Assembly: GCA_021805565.1 (NCBI GenBank)
Contig: JAJZFA010000006.1
Location: 36,579 to 100,578 of the forward strand
DNA from: Pseudomonadota bacterium
Lineage (GTDB): Bacteria; Pseudomonadota; Alphaproteobacteria; Acetobacterales; Acetobacteraceae
Length of the DNA stretch: 64,000 nucleotides
Direction: 5' to 3'
The position numbers were made by a program, and so were the translations under genes. The notes under the pieces were generated by a model that had not been told where the DNA came from, searched no databases, and saw nothing but the letters and a program-made list of their open reading frames with translations. Of the stretch, positions 16,350 through 24,922 are shown piece after piece; the first letter of the stretch is position 1, and every line of letters begins with the position of its first letter.

Positions 16350-17627
16350 ATGATCCATCGTCGCCTCGCAAAAGCCGTCTCTGGCCGCATCGATTATGCT
16401 TGGATTACGCTGGCAGTCGTGTTTACGGCCATGCTGGCCGGTGTCGGCGTCCGGGCGGCGCCGGGCGTGATGATCCTGCCGTTGCAGCAGGCATTCGGCT
16501 GGGACGTCTCGACCATTTCCGGTGCGGTGTCGCTGAACATTATTCTGTTTGGTGCCACGGGGCCATTTTTGACCGGTCTGATGCAGGTTTTGGGCCTGAA
16601 ACGCACCATGATCGGCTGCCTGACGATTTTGATGGCCGGTACTGCATTGTCGGCGTTCATGACCCAGCCCTGGCAGTTATTCCTGACCTGGGGGCTGATG
16701 GTCGGAATCGGGTCTGGTGCCGGCGCGGTGGGGTTCGCGGGGGCGATCGCCAACCGCTGGTTTATCCACCGAACGGGACTTGCCATGGGGCTGCTGACCT
16801 CGGCCAATGCGGCGGGCCAGTTGATTTTTCTGCCGTTGCTGGCATTGCTGGCACAGCACTATGGCTGGCAAAGCGTCTCCATCGTCCTGACCGCCGCGAT
16901 CGCGCTCGTTATCCCGATGGTCATGCTGCTGCTGCCTGAATCCCCGGCCTCGGTCGGCTTGCCCGCCTATGGCGGCACAACCGTCGTTCCGGTGGCCGCG
17001 GTTGCCGGCGAAAATCCGTTTACGGTGGCATTTGTGGCGTTGCGCCGAGCGTCGGCGTCGATGGATTTCTGGCTGCTGTGCCTGACGTTCGGCATTTGCG
17101 GCTTTTCCACCAACGGCCTGATCAACACCCACCTGATCGCCTATTGTGCCGATAACGGAATCAGTCAGGTCAACGGAGCCTCGATCCTTGCGGCGATCGG
17201 TTTGTTTAGCCTGATTGGTTCGACGGCCTCGGGCTGGCTGTGCGACCGGCACAGTCCGCGCGTGCTGTTGTTCTGGTACTACGGATTACGTGGGCTTTCG
17301 CTGGTCATCATGCCGTTCACCGGGTTCAGCCCGCTCAGTTTGTCGGTTTTTTCGGTATTCTACGGTTTGGACTGGGTCGCGACCGGTCCGGCGACTTTTG
17401 CGCTGACGAATGAGATATTCGGCCGCCGCGACTCGCCGGTGATCGTGTCGTGGATTTTCGCGGCGCATCAGGTTGGCGGCGCGATGGCGGCGTTCGGGGC
17501 GGGCGCGGTGCGGTCCCTGTCCGGCAGCTACCTGATGGCGTTTATCGCCAGCGGCGTTGCCTGCCTGATGGCGTCGATTCTGGTGCTGCGCGTGACACCG
17601 CGCGCGGCAGTCACGGCCAGGGCCTGA
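16350..17627 (+). CDS. MFS transporter (OFA-like), probable NsrR target
   Basis: A 425-residue inner-membrane transporter with 12 predicted membrane segments. The N-half starts ITLAVVFTAMLAGVGVRAAPGV and has the loop motif region LGLKRTMIG; the second half has GWLCDRHSPR. It is a close paralogue of the protein at 25607-26881 (shared blocks GVRAAPGV, LPLQQAFGW/VPLQQAFGW, FYGLDWVAT). The substrate is unknown; the closest general class is oxalate/formate-type or monocarboxylate MFS carriers. It is transcribed away from the globin-nsrR operon, and the gap carries two NsrR-like operators, so it is likely NO-responsive (inference). Its stop codon is directly followed by a dispersed repeat. Confidence 0.85.
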   Translation: MIHRRLAKAVSGRIDYAWITLAVVFTAMLAGVGVRAAPGVMILPLQQAFGWDVSTISGAVSLNIILFGATGPFLTGLMQVLGLKRTMIGCLTILMAGTALSAFMTQPWQLFLTWGLMVGIGSGAGAVGFAGAIANRWFIHRTGLAMGLLTSANAAGQLIFLPLLALLAQHYGWQSVSIVLTAAIALVIPMVMLLLPESPASVGLPAYGGTTVVPVAAVAGENPFTVAFVALRRASASMDFWLLCLTFGICGFSTNGLINTHLIAYCADNGISQVNGASILAAIGLFSLIGSTASGWLCDRHSPRVLLFWYYGLRGLSLVIMPFTGFSPLSLSVFSVFYGLDWVATGPATFALTNEIFGRRDSPVIVSWIFAAHQVGGAMAAFGAGAVRSLSGSYLMAFIASGVACLMASILVLRVTPRAAVTARA

Positions 17628-17745
17628 CTAAGGGCAGCATCGGCGATATGGGCGTCAGCACGCCTTTGAAACATCCCGCGGAAACAAAGATTTAGGGCAT
17701 GCTCGCCGCCGTAATTCGAAGCGATAACGGTCGGACAGGCTCTAG
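17628..17745 (+). repeat. Dispersed repeat, full copy A
   Basis: A 118-bp element starting CTAAGGGC directly after the MFS stop codon. It has a left half (to about 17692) and a right half starting TTAGGGCATGC. The reverse complement of 58329-58447 aligns along its whole length, with conserved blocks CAGCACGCC, GAAACAAAG and CGAAGCGATAA. Half copies occur at 21030, 28474 and 30190. The right half ends GGCTCTAG. It is non-coding and probably a small mobile or REP-like element. Confidence 0.75.
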
Positions 17746-17869
17746 ATCCATAACGAGTAAAATATAATCTTAATCAATTTCCGGTTGTAATTTATTCCGG
17801 TCAATACTCATTTTGACGCATAGACTGGTGCGTCATGACACGTGCGGCTGACATCCACGGCCAGGTCGC

Positions 17870-18736
17870 ATGTCAGCGGCGGTGATCCGCGTCGGTGTGG
17901 CGGGATGGACCTATGCGCCCTGGCGCGGCGTTTTCTATCCCGGCGACCTGAAGCGCGAGCAGGAACTCGCGCATGCCGCCCGGCATTTTCGGACGATCGA
18001 GATCGGTGAGACGTTCCATGGCATCCAGCGACCCGAATCGTTCGAGACCTGGGCGCGGCAGGTTCCGGCCGACTTCGCCTTCACGGTGCTGGCACCGCGC
18101 GACATCACCCATGTCCGGCGGTTGCGCGACATTCGTATCCCCCTGGCAAACTTCCTCGCCTCCGGGCTGCTGCGGCTCGGTCTTCATCTGGGGCCAATCC
18201 TGTGGCGGCTGCCGGCCAACCTGCGGTTCGATCCGGTGCTGATCGGGTCGTTTTTGAAAATGCTGCCGCGCGACACCGCACATGCCGCCGCGATCGGACG
18301 GGACCACGATCGCACGCTGCGAGGGCGGCCGTATCTCGACACCGATATCGTGCGACCGATCCGCCATGCCGTCGAAGTGCGGCACGGCAGTTTCCGCTGC
18401 CAGGATTTTATCGATCTGCTGCGCGCGCATGGCGTTGCGCTGGCCTGCACCGCCGGAGCGGGCGAGCCGGCGCCGATGGATGTGACGTCGAACTTTATCT
18501 ATTGCCGGTTGCGCGGGCCGGAAGGGATCGGTTTGGACGGATACGATACCGCCGCGCTGGACCTGTGGAGCCGCCGGATTAAATCCTGGGCCGGCGGAGA
18601 GGAGCCGGCCGACGCCGCACGGATCGGCGGTAAAGCACGGGCCAGTAAGCGGGATGTGTTCGTGGTGTTCGATAATGACAGGAAGGTGCGCGCACCCGCC
18701 AATGCGTTGGAGCTTATCCGGCGTCTGCGCCCGTGA
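17870..18736 (+). CDS. DUF72 family protein (YecE-like)
   Basis: A 288-residue TIM-barrel protein of the DUF72 family. The N-terminal VGVAGWTYAPWRGVFYP and the segments IEIGETFHGIQRPE and FAFTVLAPRDITHVRRL are family landmarks; the C-terminal VFVVFDNDRKVRAPANA is the usual NN-containing end in altered form. The molecular role of DUF72 is not established. The upstream gap 17746-17869 is AT-rich and probably holds the promoter. The stop overlaps a possible GTG start of the next gene, but I prefer a later start for that gene. Confidence 0.85.
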   Translation: MSAAVIRVGVAGWTYAPWRGVFYPGDLKREQELAHAARHFRTIEIGETFHGIQRPESFETWARQVPADFAFTVLAPRDITHVRRLRDIRIPLANFLASGLLRLGLHLGPILWRLPANLRFDPVLIGSFLKMLPRDTAHAAAIGRDHDRTLRGRPYLDTDIVRPIRHAVEVRHGSFRCQDFIDLLRAHGVALACTAGAGEPAPMDVTSNFIYCRLRGPEGIGLDGYDTAALDLWSRRIKSWAGGEEPADAARIGGKARASKRDVFVVFDNDRKVRAPANALELIRRLRP

Positions 18737-18789
18737 CCATACGAACCCAGCCGGGTATGCTGTCACGTACAGACAGACAGGATTCGACA

Positions 18790-19581
18790 ATGGAAGCTAT
18801 CGCCAGACCAGCCGCGACCATCATGCTTTTGCGCGATGGGCAGGACGGAATCGAGGTCTTCATGGTCGTGCGCCACCATGCCGTGGCATTCGCGGCCGGC
18901 GCGCTGGTGTTTCCCGGAGGCCGGGTGGAAGAGTCCGATCACGATCTGGCAGCGGGCGGCTGCCCGAATCCGGACGGGTTGGACACCGGGGCCCTGGCAT
19001 TTCGCATCGCCGCCATTCGCGAAACCTTCGAGGAATGCGGTGTGCTGCTCGCCCGTCCGGCCGGGTCCGACCGGCTGATCGATGGCGCCACGCTGAAGCG
19101 GCTGGAAGACCAGCACCGCGGCGCGCTGAACGGCGGTTCGATCGGCTTCGATGCGGTGCTGGCATCGGAAGGGCTGCTGCCCGCGCCTGACCTTCTGGTG
19201 CACTTCGCGCACTGGATTACTCCGGCCGTGCAGCCGAAGCGGTATGACACGCATTTCTTCCTGGCCGAGGCGCCGCCGGAACATCTGGCGGTTCACGATG
19301 GCGGCGAAGCGGTGGACTCGATGTGGATCGCCCCCGCGCGGGCGCTGGCGGATACCGATGCCGGGCGCTTCAAGCTGGTGTTCGCCACCGCCAAGAATCT
19401 GGAAAAGCTGAGTTGGTCCGGTTCGGTGAAAGAGGCGATGGCAACGGCACGCGCGGCTTCGGTGGTAACGGTGCAGCCGACGGGCACGAAGCTGGAAGGC
19501 ACGAAGCGGCTGATGCGCATTCCGGAAGAATCCGGCTATGGCGGCAGCGAGTTCATCGTCGATTACATTCCTGGATCTTAA
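18790..19581 (+). CDS. NUDIX hydrolase
   Basis: A 263-residue hydrolase of nucleoside-diphosphate-linked compounds, close to the NUDT19/RppH-unrelated long bacterial type. The Nudix box is split: GALVFPGGRVEESDHD, an insertion of about 25 residues, then RETFEECGVLLARP with the catalytic REx2EE pattern. Such an insertion is typical of CoA-pyrophosphatase-like NUDT19 homologues. The start at ATG 18790 has ACAGG about 8 bases upstream; the frame continues up to 18733. A hairpin lies just after the stop. The natural substrate is unknown; CoA derivatives are an inference from the architecture. Confidence 0.82.
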   Translation: MEAIARPAATIMLLRDGQDGIEVFMVVRHHAVAFAAGALVFPGGRVEESDHDLAAGGCPNPDGLDTGALAFRIAAIRETFEECGVLLARPAGSDRLIDGATLKRLEDQHRGALNGGSIGFDAVLASEGLLPAPDLLVHFAHWITPAVQPKRYDTHFFLAEAPPEHLAVHDGGEAVDSMWIAPARALADTDAGRFKLVFATAKNLEKLSWSGSVKEAMATARAASVVTVQPTGTKLEGTKRLMRIPEESGYGGSEFIVDYIPGS

Positions 19582-19587
19582 GCTATG

Positions 19588-19628
19588 GCCCGGCCGGAAG
19601 CCTGCCTGCCAGGAACCATCGGCCGGGC
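19588..19628. terminator. Hairpin between convergent NUDIX and rarA genes
   Basis: GCCCGGCCG (19588-19596) pairs perfectly with CGGCCGGGC (19620-19628) around a 23-base loop. It fills the 53-base gap between two converging genes and may act in both directions. No T-run follows on either side. Confidence 0.35.
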
Positions 19629-19634
19629 GCCCCC

Positions 19635-20960
19635 TCACCCGCGCTGTGCGCGCAGCGCCGCCCAATACTCCATCCGCTTGGATATTTCCCGTTCGAAGCC
19701 GCGATCCTTGGGCTGGTAGAATCCAACCCGGTCCATGCCGTCCGGAAAATAGTTCTGGCCGGAAAACGCATCTTCCGTCCCGTGATCGTACTCATATTCC
19801 GCGCCGTAACCAAGCTGCTTCATCAGCTTCGTCGGCGCGTTGAGGATATGCGCGGGCGGCATCAAACTGCCGGTTGCCTTCGCCGCTGCCTTCGCCTGCC
19901 CGAACGCCGCATACACCGCGTTCGATTTCGGCGCGGTGCCCAGATAGACCACCACCTGGGCGATCGCCAGTTCGCCCTCGGGCGAGCCTAATCGCTCATA
20001 GGTTTCCCACCCGGCCAGTGCCTGCGTCAGAGCCGCCGGATCGGCCATGCCGATATCCTCGGCGGCGAACCGGACCAGGCGGCGGGCGATATAGCGGGGG
20101 TCCTCGCCGCCGTTCAGCATGCGCGCGAACCAGTATAGCGCCGCATCCGGGTCCGATCCGCGCAGCGATTTATGCAGCGCCGAGATCAGGTTGTAGTGTT
20201 CCTCGCGATCCTTGTCGTACAGCGCCGCTCGGCGGGACAGCAGTTCCGCCAGCGCGGCGGTGTCCAGCGCCGCCGAACCGGCCGGCAGAGCGGCGATCTG
20301 TTCGGCCATATTCAGCAGGTACCGCCCGTCGCCATCGGCCATGGCGCGCAACATGCCGCGGGCCTCGCCGGTCAGTGGCAAGGCCCGGCCGATATCGGCC
20401 TCCGCTCGGGACAGCAGATTGTCCAGCCCGGCATCGTCCAGGCGCCGCAGCACGATCACCTGACAGCGCGACAGCAGCGCGCCATTCAGCGCGAAGGACG
20501 GATTTTCCGTGGTGGCGCCAATCATCGTGACGGTACCGTTTTCCACGACGGGCAGAAAACCGTCTTGCTGCGCGCGATTGAAGCGGTGGATTTCATCGAC
20601 GAACAGCAGCGTCCCCTGCCCCGTCCGGCGGCGTTTGGTGGCGTCATCGAACGTGCGTTTCAGGTCGGCGACGCCGGAAAATACAGCGGATAGCTGCACG
20701 AAGGCCAGATTGGCCCGGCTCGCCAGCAGGCGGGCGATGGTGGTTTTGCCGACGCCGGGCGGTCCCCACAGGATCAGCGACGCGAGCGAGCCGCGTTCCA
20801 GCATGCGGGTCAGCGCGCCTTCGGCACCGAGGAGATGGTCCTGACCGACAACGTCGGACAGCGCGGCGGGCCGCAGGCGATCGGCGAGCGGGCGGTTGGC
20901 GTCGGGTCCGGGGTGCGCCACCGGATCGGGGACGCCGAACAGGTCATCGGGTTCTGGCAC
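19635..20960 (-). CDS. rarA: Replication-associated recombination protein A (RarA/MgsA)
   Basis: An AAA+ clamp-loader-like ATPase that acts at stalled replication forks. Walker A is WGPPGVGKTTIA, Walker B is LLFVDEIHRFN, sensor 1 is IGATTENPSFALN. The C-terminal tetramerisation region contains SDPDAALYWFARML and AHILNAPTKLMKQLGYG, diagnostic for RarA/MgsA. The frame is open to 21047, but the segment before residue 30 looks non-coding. The GTG at 20960 starts the standard VPEPDDLFG and gives 441 residues, near the family length. It converges on the NUDIX gene. Confidence 0.92.
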   Translation of the reverse strand: MPEPDDLFGVPDPVAHPGPDANRPLADRLRPAALSDVVGQDHLLGAEGALTRMLERGSLASLILWGPPGVGKTTIARLLASRANLAFVQLSAVFSGVADLKRTFDDATKRRRTGQGTLLFVDEIHRFNRAQQDGFLPVVENGTVTMIGATTENPSFALNGALLSRCQVIVLRRLDDAGLDNLLSRAEADIGRALPLTGEARGMLRAMADGDGRYLLNMAEQIAALPAGSAALDTAALAELLSRRAALYDKDREEHYNLISALHKSLRGSDPDAALYWFARMLNGGEDPRYIARRLVRFAAEDIGMADPAALTQALAGWETYERLGSPEGELAIAQVVVYLGTAPKSNAVYAAFGQAKAAAKATGSLMPPAHILNAPTKLMKQLGYGAEYEYDHGTEDAFSGQNYFPDGMDRVGFYQPKDRGFEREISKRMEYWAALRAQRG

Positions 20961-21029
20961 GCGCCGAATGTAGCGGAAATGCGGCCGGGAGGCGATGGTG
21001 GCGCGATACGCCGAAATTTGCCGTATGAC

Positions 21030-21080
21030 GAAGGGCTTGCTCGACAATTATCGCTTCGGAATGCGGCGTCGAGCATGCCC
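21030..21080 (-). repeat. Dispersed repeat, right-half copy C
   Basis: About 50 bp matching the right half of the family in reverse orientation: AAGGGCTTGCTCGACAA, then the conserved ATTATCGCTTCGG block, then GAGCATGCCC. The left half is missing. It lies upstream of rarA in the 21048-21271 gap, the only copy not at a gene 3' end on the reading strand. Confidence 0.6.
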
Positions 21081-21271
21081 GGTCGCTTCACGTCGCCGGA
21101 CAGGCCTTAGGCCGCGGACGCGGCATGGTCAGCCTGTTCAACCGGAACGAGTGCTTGCGTTTGACCCGTGGGAAGGGCTGGTCTGACGAAGCGCTCATTA
21201 GAAACGGGGCGGGCGGCGGCGAATCGCATCCCGGTGGGAACTCGCTCGCGGATCACTCCGGCCTCACACGA

Positions 21272-22150
21272 TCAGATCGTATAGTTGAACGCCTGATACG
21301 CCAGATCGTTGAGGGTCTGATCCATCCAGCGGCATGGTTCGTCGCTTTCGACGATACGAACGATTTTCGCCGGTACACCGGCCACTGTCGCGTGCGGCGG
21401 CACCGGCGCCAGCACCACCGAACCGGCCGCCACACGGGCATAGTCGCCGACTGCGATGTTGCCCAGGATCGCCGCCCCGGCCCCGATCAGCACGCCCTTG
21501 CCGATTTTCGGATGGCGGTCGCCCGATTCCTTGCCGCTGCCACCAAGCGTGACGTGGTGCAGCATGGATACGTCGTCGCCGAGTTCCGCCGTTTCGCCCA
21601 CCACCAGACCGGTTGCGTGATCGAGGAAAATACCCATGCCGAATTTCGCCGCCGGGTGGATATCGGTCTGGAATACCTCCGACGAACGGCTTTGCAGATA
21701 CAATGCGAAGTCGCGCTCATGATGATGCCACAGCCAGTGATTCAGCCGGTGCGCCTGGATGGCGTGAAATCCCTTGAAATACAGGAACGGCTCGATCAGG
21801 CGGGTGCACGCCGGGTCGCGTTCCAGCACCGCCGAGATGTCGGCTTTCGCTGCTTCCACCATGCAGCCATCATCCTCGGCGGCCTTGCCGAAGGCCTGGA
21901 CGATCAGCGGGAGCGAAACGGTGTCGTTTTTCAACCGAGCGGCGACGCGGTGGAAGACGGCGGCTTCGAAGCTGGGTTGATTGAGAATCGAATCGAAGAA
22001 CAGCGAAGCCAGCTTGGGCTCGCGTTCATAGGCCTCCTGCGCTTCCTGACGCAGGCGCATCCACAGGGAGTCGGTCGCCGCCGCGGCCTGATCGGGGTGG
22101 ACCAGCATCAGATGACATGGGCTTGGGCGCATAGTCGGTGTGTCCAGCAT
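21272..22150 (-). CDS. cysE: Serine O-acetyltransferase
   Basis: CysE acetylates L-serine with acetyl-CoA, the first step of cysteine synthesis. The protein has the N-terminal helical domain (SLWMRLRQEAQEAYEREP to about residue 150) and a left-handed beta-helix of hexapeptide repeats. Catalytic-region blocks are IHPAAKFGMGIFLDHATG, LHHVTLGGSGKESGDRHP and KIGKGVLIGAGA. The C-terminus is longer than in short cyanobacterial forms. The frame gives 292 residues; downstream ATGs at 22132 and 22108 are also possible starts. It stands alone on this strand. Confidence 0.93.
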   Translation of the reverse strand: MLDTPTMRPSPCHLMLVHPDQAAAATDSLWMRLRQEAQEAYEREPKLASLFFDSILNQPSFEAAVFHRVAARLKNDTVSLPLIVQAFGKAAEDDGCMVEAAKADISAVLERDPACTRLIEPFLYFKGFHAIQAHRLNHWLWHHHERDFALYLQSRSSEVFQTDIHPAAKFGMGIFLDHATGLVVGETAELGDDVSMLHHVTLGGSGKESGDRHPKIGKGVLIGAGAAILGNIAVGDYARVAAGSVVLAPVPPHATVAGVPAKIVRIVESDEPCRWMDQTLNDLAYQAFNYTI

Positions 22151-22348
22151 TCGCTCGATCCGGGATGGGACGATTTGCCCTACATGTTCGGATGGGGGGT
22201 GCCTTCGTCAACTCCCCCCGCCATTTAATTATGTCTTTCCGTCCATGTCTTGCTACCGTGTATTCCGAGGAATTCGCGGTTTGCCATTGTTTTTACGTTT
22301 TTTTGTGTCTGCACCGAGAATTTTGTCATGAAAGTTTCCTGGCGTCGA

Positions 22349-23572
22349 TCAGCCCACCGGGAAATTGCATTTGGCATTTAGCGGATGCAGGACGCCAACC
22401 GGGGCCGTAGTCCCGATCAGCTTATACAGATCCCACTCGCTTTTGCTTTCTTGCGCGGTCTTGACCTGGAACAGGTAGGCCGGAAATTCGCCGCGTCCGT
22501 CGGCACGCACGCGCCCTGGGCCAAAAGCATCGTCGTCGGTGGGCATGGACTTCATTTTAGCCACGACCGCGCGTCCGCTGTGTTTGGCCGCCGCGCCGCC
22601 AAGTGCGGCCACCGCCTTGAGATAGTGAATGGTCGAACTGTAGGAACTGGCATGCGCCTGATTCGGGTAGTTGTTGGCCTTGGTGCGCGCCAGCAGCCGT
22701 TTGGCGAAACCGCGCGTGCGATCGTTCATGTCCCAGTAGAACGTCTCGGTCGTTAGCAGGCCGCCTGCTATTTTTGTTCCCAGGGCATGGGGGTTCTGAA
22801 TGAACATCAACAACGGCACGATCTGCATTGTTTTTCCAAGACTGAACTCGGCGGCCTGCTTGATGCAGTTTTCGGTATCCAGGCCGGCGTTGGCGAATCC
22901 AACCACGGTCGCGCCGCTGGCCTGGGCCTGCGCCACATAGGACGAAAAATCGGTCGTATCAGGGAATGGGTAACGCACCGCGCCCTTGACGATGCCCCCG
23001 CCCTTGCGCACCACATCGGCGGTCAGTTCTTCCAGCGACTGCCCGAACGCATAGTTCGCGGTGATGAAAAACCAGGATTTACCGCCCTGGGCGACCACGG
23101 ACCCGCCGGTGGAGTGCGCATTCTCATAGGTGTCGAAACTCCAGACGATGGTGTTGGGGCTGCACTGGTCCTCGGTCAGCGCGGACGCCGCCGCCGATGC
23201 GTTCAGCATCATCTTGTCTTTTTCCCGCGCCACCTGCGCGACGGCGAGTGCGACGGACGAGGTTGGTACATCGGCGGCGACATCGACCCCGCTGTCGAAC
23301 CATTGCCGGGCGATGGAAGCCGCGACATCGGGCTTGTTCTGGTGGTCCGCGCTGATGACCTCCACGTCGCAGTCCAGATGCGGGCGCATTTCGTCGGCCG
23401 CGAGCTGGGTGGCGGCGACCGAGGTTGGGCCGGTGTTGTCACGATAGGTGCCGGACAGGTCTGTCAGGACACCGATAACGATTTTTGAACGCGCCTGCGC
23501 ACGCGGACGGACCAGGGGCACCAGCGACAACACGGCGGCGCCGCCGATGATGATACGGCGTGTCGAACTCAT
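22349..23572 (-). CDS. ABC transporter substrate-binding protein (branched-chain amino acid type)
   Basis: A 407-residue periplasmic binding protein, paralogue of 3055-4278 and of equal length. The N-terminus STRRIIIGGAAVLSLVPLV is a Tat-like signal with cleavage near RAQA, followed by KIVIGVLTDLSGTYRD. The ATG at 23572 has a GGGGAGGA ribosome site 8 bases upstream; the frame stays open to 24106, but that part is antisense to the endolysin gene. No permease or ATPase is adjacent, so it is an orphan receptor here. The ligand is unknown. Confidence 0.85.
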   Translation of the reverse strand: MSSTRRIIIGGAAVLSLVPLVRPRAQARSKIVIGVLTDLSGTYRDNTGPTSVAATQLAADEMRPHLDCDVEVISADHQNKPDVAASIARQWFDSGVDVAADVPTSSVALAVAQVAREKDKMMLNASAAASALTEDQCSPNTIVWSFDTYENAHSTGGSVVAQGGKSWFFITANYAFGQSLEELTADVVRKGGGIVKGAVRYPFPDTTDFSSYVAQAQASGATVVGFANAGLDTENCIKQAAEFSLGKTMQIVPLLMFIQNPHALGTKIAGGLLTTETFYWDMNDRTRGFAKRLLARTKANNYPNQAHASSYSSTIHYLKAVAALGGAAAKHSGRAVVAKMKSMPTDDDAFGPGRVRADGRGEFPAYLFQVKTAQESKSEWDLYKLIGTTAPVGVLHPLNAKCNFPVG

Positions 23573-23794
23573 GGCATCGTCCTCCCCTGCCCGGTTTGTC
23601 CGGGCCGCGTTGTTCCGGATCGAGCCGGATCGTGGCTTATCGCCCAATCCCGGGGGTGTTCTCAAGGGGGAACCGGACAAACACGCCGGCAGCGATTTGG
23701 GAAGGCCATCCGGCGGCGTCCAGCCAATGCAGGCATTGACTGGCCCAGACCAGCGGTGTTGGATTGAACATCTGGTCGTCTGGGTATCGATGCC

Positions 23795-24322
23795 ATGGAC
23801 AACGACGCAATTATCACGATCATCCTGCAGTTCGAGGGTGGCTTCGCCAACTACCCGGCAGACCATGGCGGCCCGACCAATTTCGGCATCACCGCGGCCA
23901 CGCTCGGGGAATCGCTGGGTCTCGGCAAGGCCGCCAGCGTCGATCAGGTGCGGTCTTTGACGCGCGCCGAGGCGGTCCGGATTTATATGAAGTCCTATCT
24001 GACTGGCCCGCGCTTCGATGAAATCGCGGACGACACGGCCCGCCTTGTGCTTGTCGATACCGGCGTCTTGCATGGTCCGGCGCGGGCGATCGCCATGCTC
24101 AAACAATGTCTCGGACTGGACTCCTCGCCGCAGCCGGAACCGCGCCTGGACGACGCGGCGATCAAGGCCGCGAATCAGGATGCGGCGCCGAACCGGCTGG
24201 CAGGCCGTCTGCTGGGGTTACGCCTGAAAGCCTATACATCGCAGATTTCAGAAGACCGGACCCAGCTGCAATTTCTGAACGGCTGGGTGAACCGTGTCGC
24301 CGCGTTGCTCGAACAGATCTGA
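23795..24322 (+). CDS. GH108-family peptidoglycan hydrolase (endolysin-like)
   Basis: A 175-residue lysozyme-like protein. The N-terminal block FEGGFANYPADHGGPTNFGIT is the GH108 signature, with the catalytic Glu in EGG. The C-terminal peptidoglycan-binding part (LLGLRLKAYTS, LQFLNGWVNRVAAL) is also typical. These enzymes cleave the glycan of peptidoglycan and are common as phage and gene-transfer-agent endolysins. No signal peptide is seen, so release would need a holin; the next gene, six bases downstream, encodes a membrane protein that could serve. No phage structural genes are near. Confidence 0.85.
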   Translation: MDNDAIITIILQFEGGFANYPADHGGPTNFGITAATLGESLGLGKAASVDQVRSLTRAEAVRIYMKSYLTGPRFDEIADDTARLVLVDTGVLHGPARAIAMLKQCLGLDSSPQPEPRLDDAAIKAANQDAAPNRLAGRLLGLRLKAYTSQISEDRTQLQFLNGWVNRVAALLEQI

Positions 24323-24328
24323 GGCCCC

Positions 24329-24922
24329 ATGTCCGCGATCGACACACTCATCGCCGCCGCGACCGCCGCCAAGGCCGATTATTTGGCGCAAATCCTTGCC
24401 AGCCCGGCCAGCGTAGCCCTTGGCGTCGCCGCGATCGGCAAGGTTGTGGTGGGCGACGATACCGCATCGGCGGACACGATCGCCGCCGCAGTGAACAAAG
24501 GTGGCGACGAACTGGCGTTGCAAATGCAGCAGGCGGAGCAGCACTGCCTGGTGCGGACGCGGCAGGCCGACACGTCCTGGATGACCGCGTTTCCAGCGGG
24601 CCGGATTTTAACTCAACTGGATAACGACGACACCGCGGGCGCCCGGCAAAGACAGATCGAGTTGCATGACAATACGAACCAAACGCTGGCCTATTGGGTG
24701 ACCGGGGGATTTTTCGCCCTGATCGTGTTCGTGATGGTCAGTACGCATTGCGATCTGGTCACCGGTTCGGCCCAAAATCTATTGTTCACGCTGCTGGGCG
24801 TCGTCGCGACTGGGTGGGCGAACATCATCGGCTACTACTTCGGGTCCAGCGCGGGTTCGCAGCAAAAATCGGGCACCATCGGCGCGGCGCTGCACCAATC
24901 GATCCGTCAGAACGCACCCTGA
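24329..24922 (+). CDS. Holin-like membrane protein
   Basis: A 197-residue protein with a long N-terminal soluble part rich in Ala/Gln and two membrane segments near the C-terminus (LAYWVTGGFFALIVFVMV and LLFTLLGVVATGWANIIG). They are followed by YYFGSSAGSQQKSG, a tail seen in phage-encoded holin-type membrane proteins. It starts six bases after the GH108 endolysin, so the pair looks like a lysis cassette (inference). The stop overlaps the 3' end of the convergent TetR gene by 16 bases. Confidence 0.6.
   Translation: MSAIDTLIAAATAAKADYLAQILASPASVALGVAAIGKVVVGDDTASADTIAAAVNKGGDELALQMQQAEQHCLVRTRQADTSWMTAFPAGRILTQLDNDDTAGARQRQIELHDNTNQTLAYWVTGGFFALIVFVMVSTHCDLVTGSAQNLLFTLLGVVATGWANIIGYYFGSSAGSQQKSGTIGAALHQSIRQNAP

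Noticed and set aside
17746..17869. AT-rich stretch as a replication origin
   Set aside because: It is only about 120 bases long, has no DnaA-box array and simply precedes a gene; a promoter is the simpler explanation.
21125..22228. 367-residue rightward frame opposite cysE
   Set aside because: It is an antisense shadow of the hexapeptide-repeat gene; no motif or ribosome site.
23573..24106. N-terminal extension of the binding protein to 585 residues
   Set aside because: It is antisense to the GH108 gene, and the Tat-like signal and GGGGAGGA site place the start at 23572.
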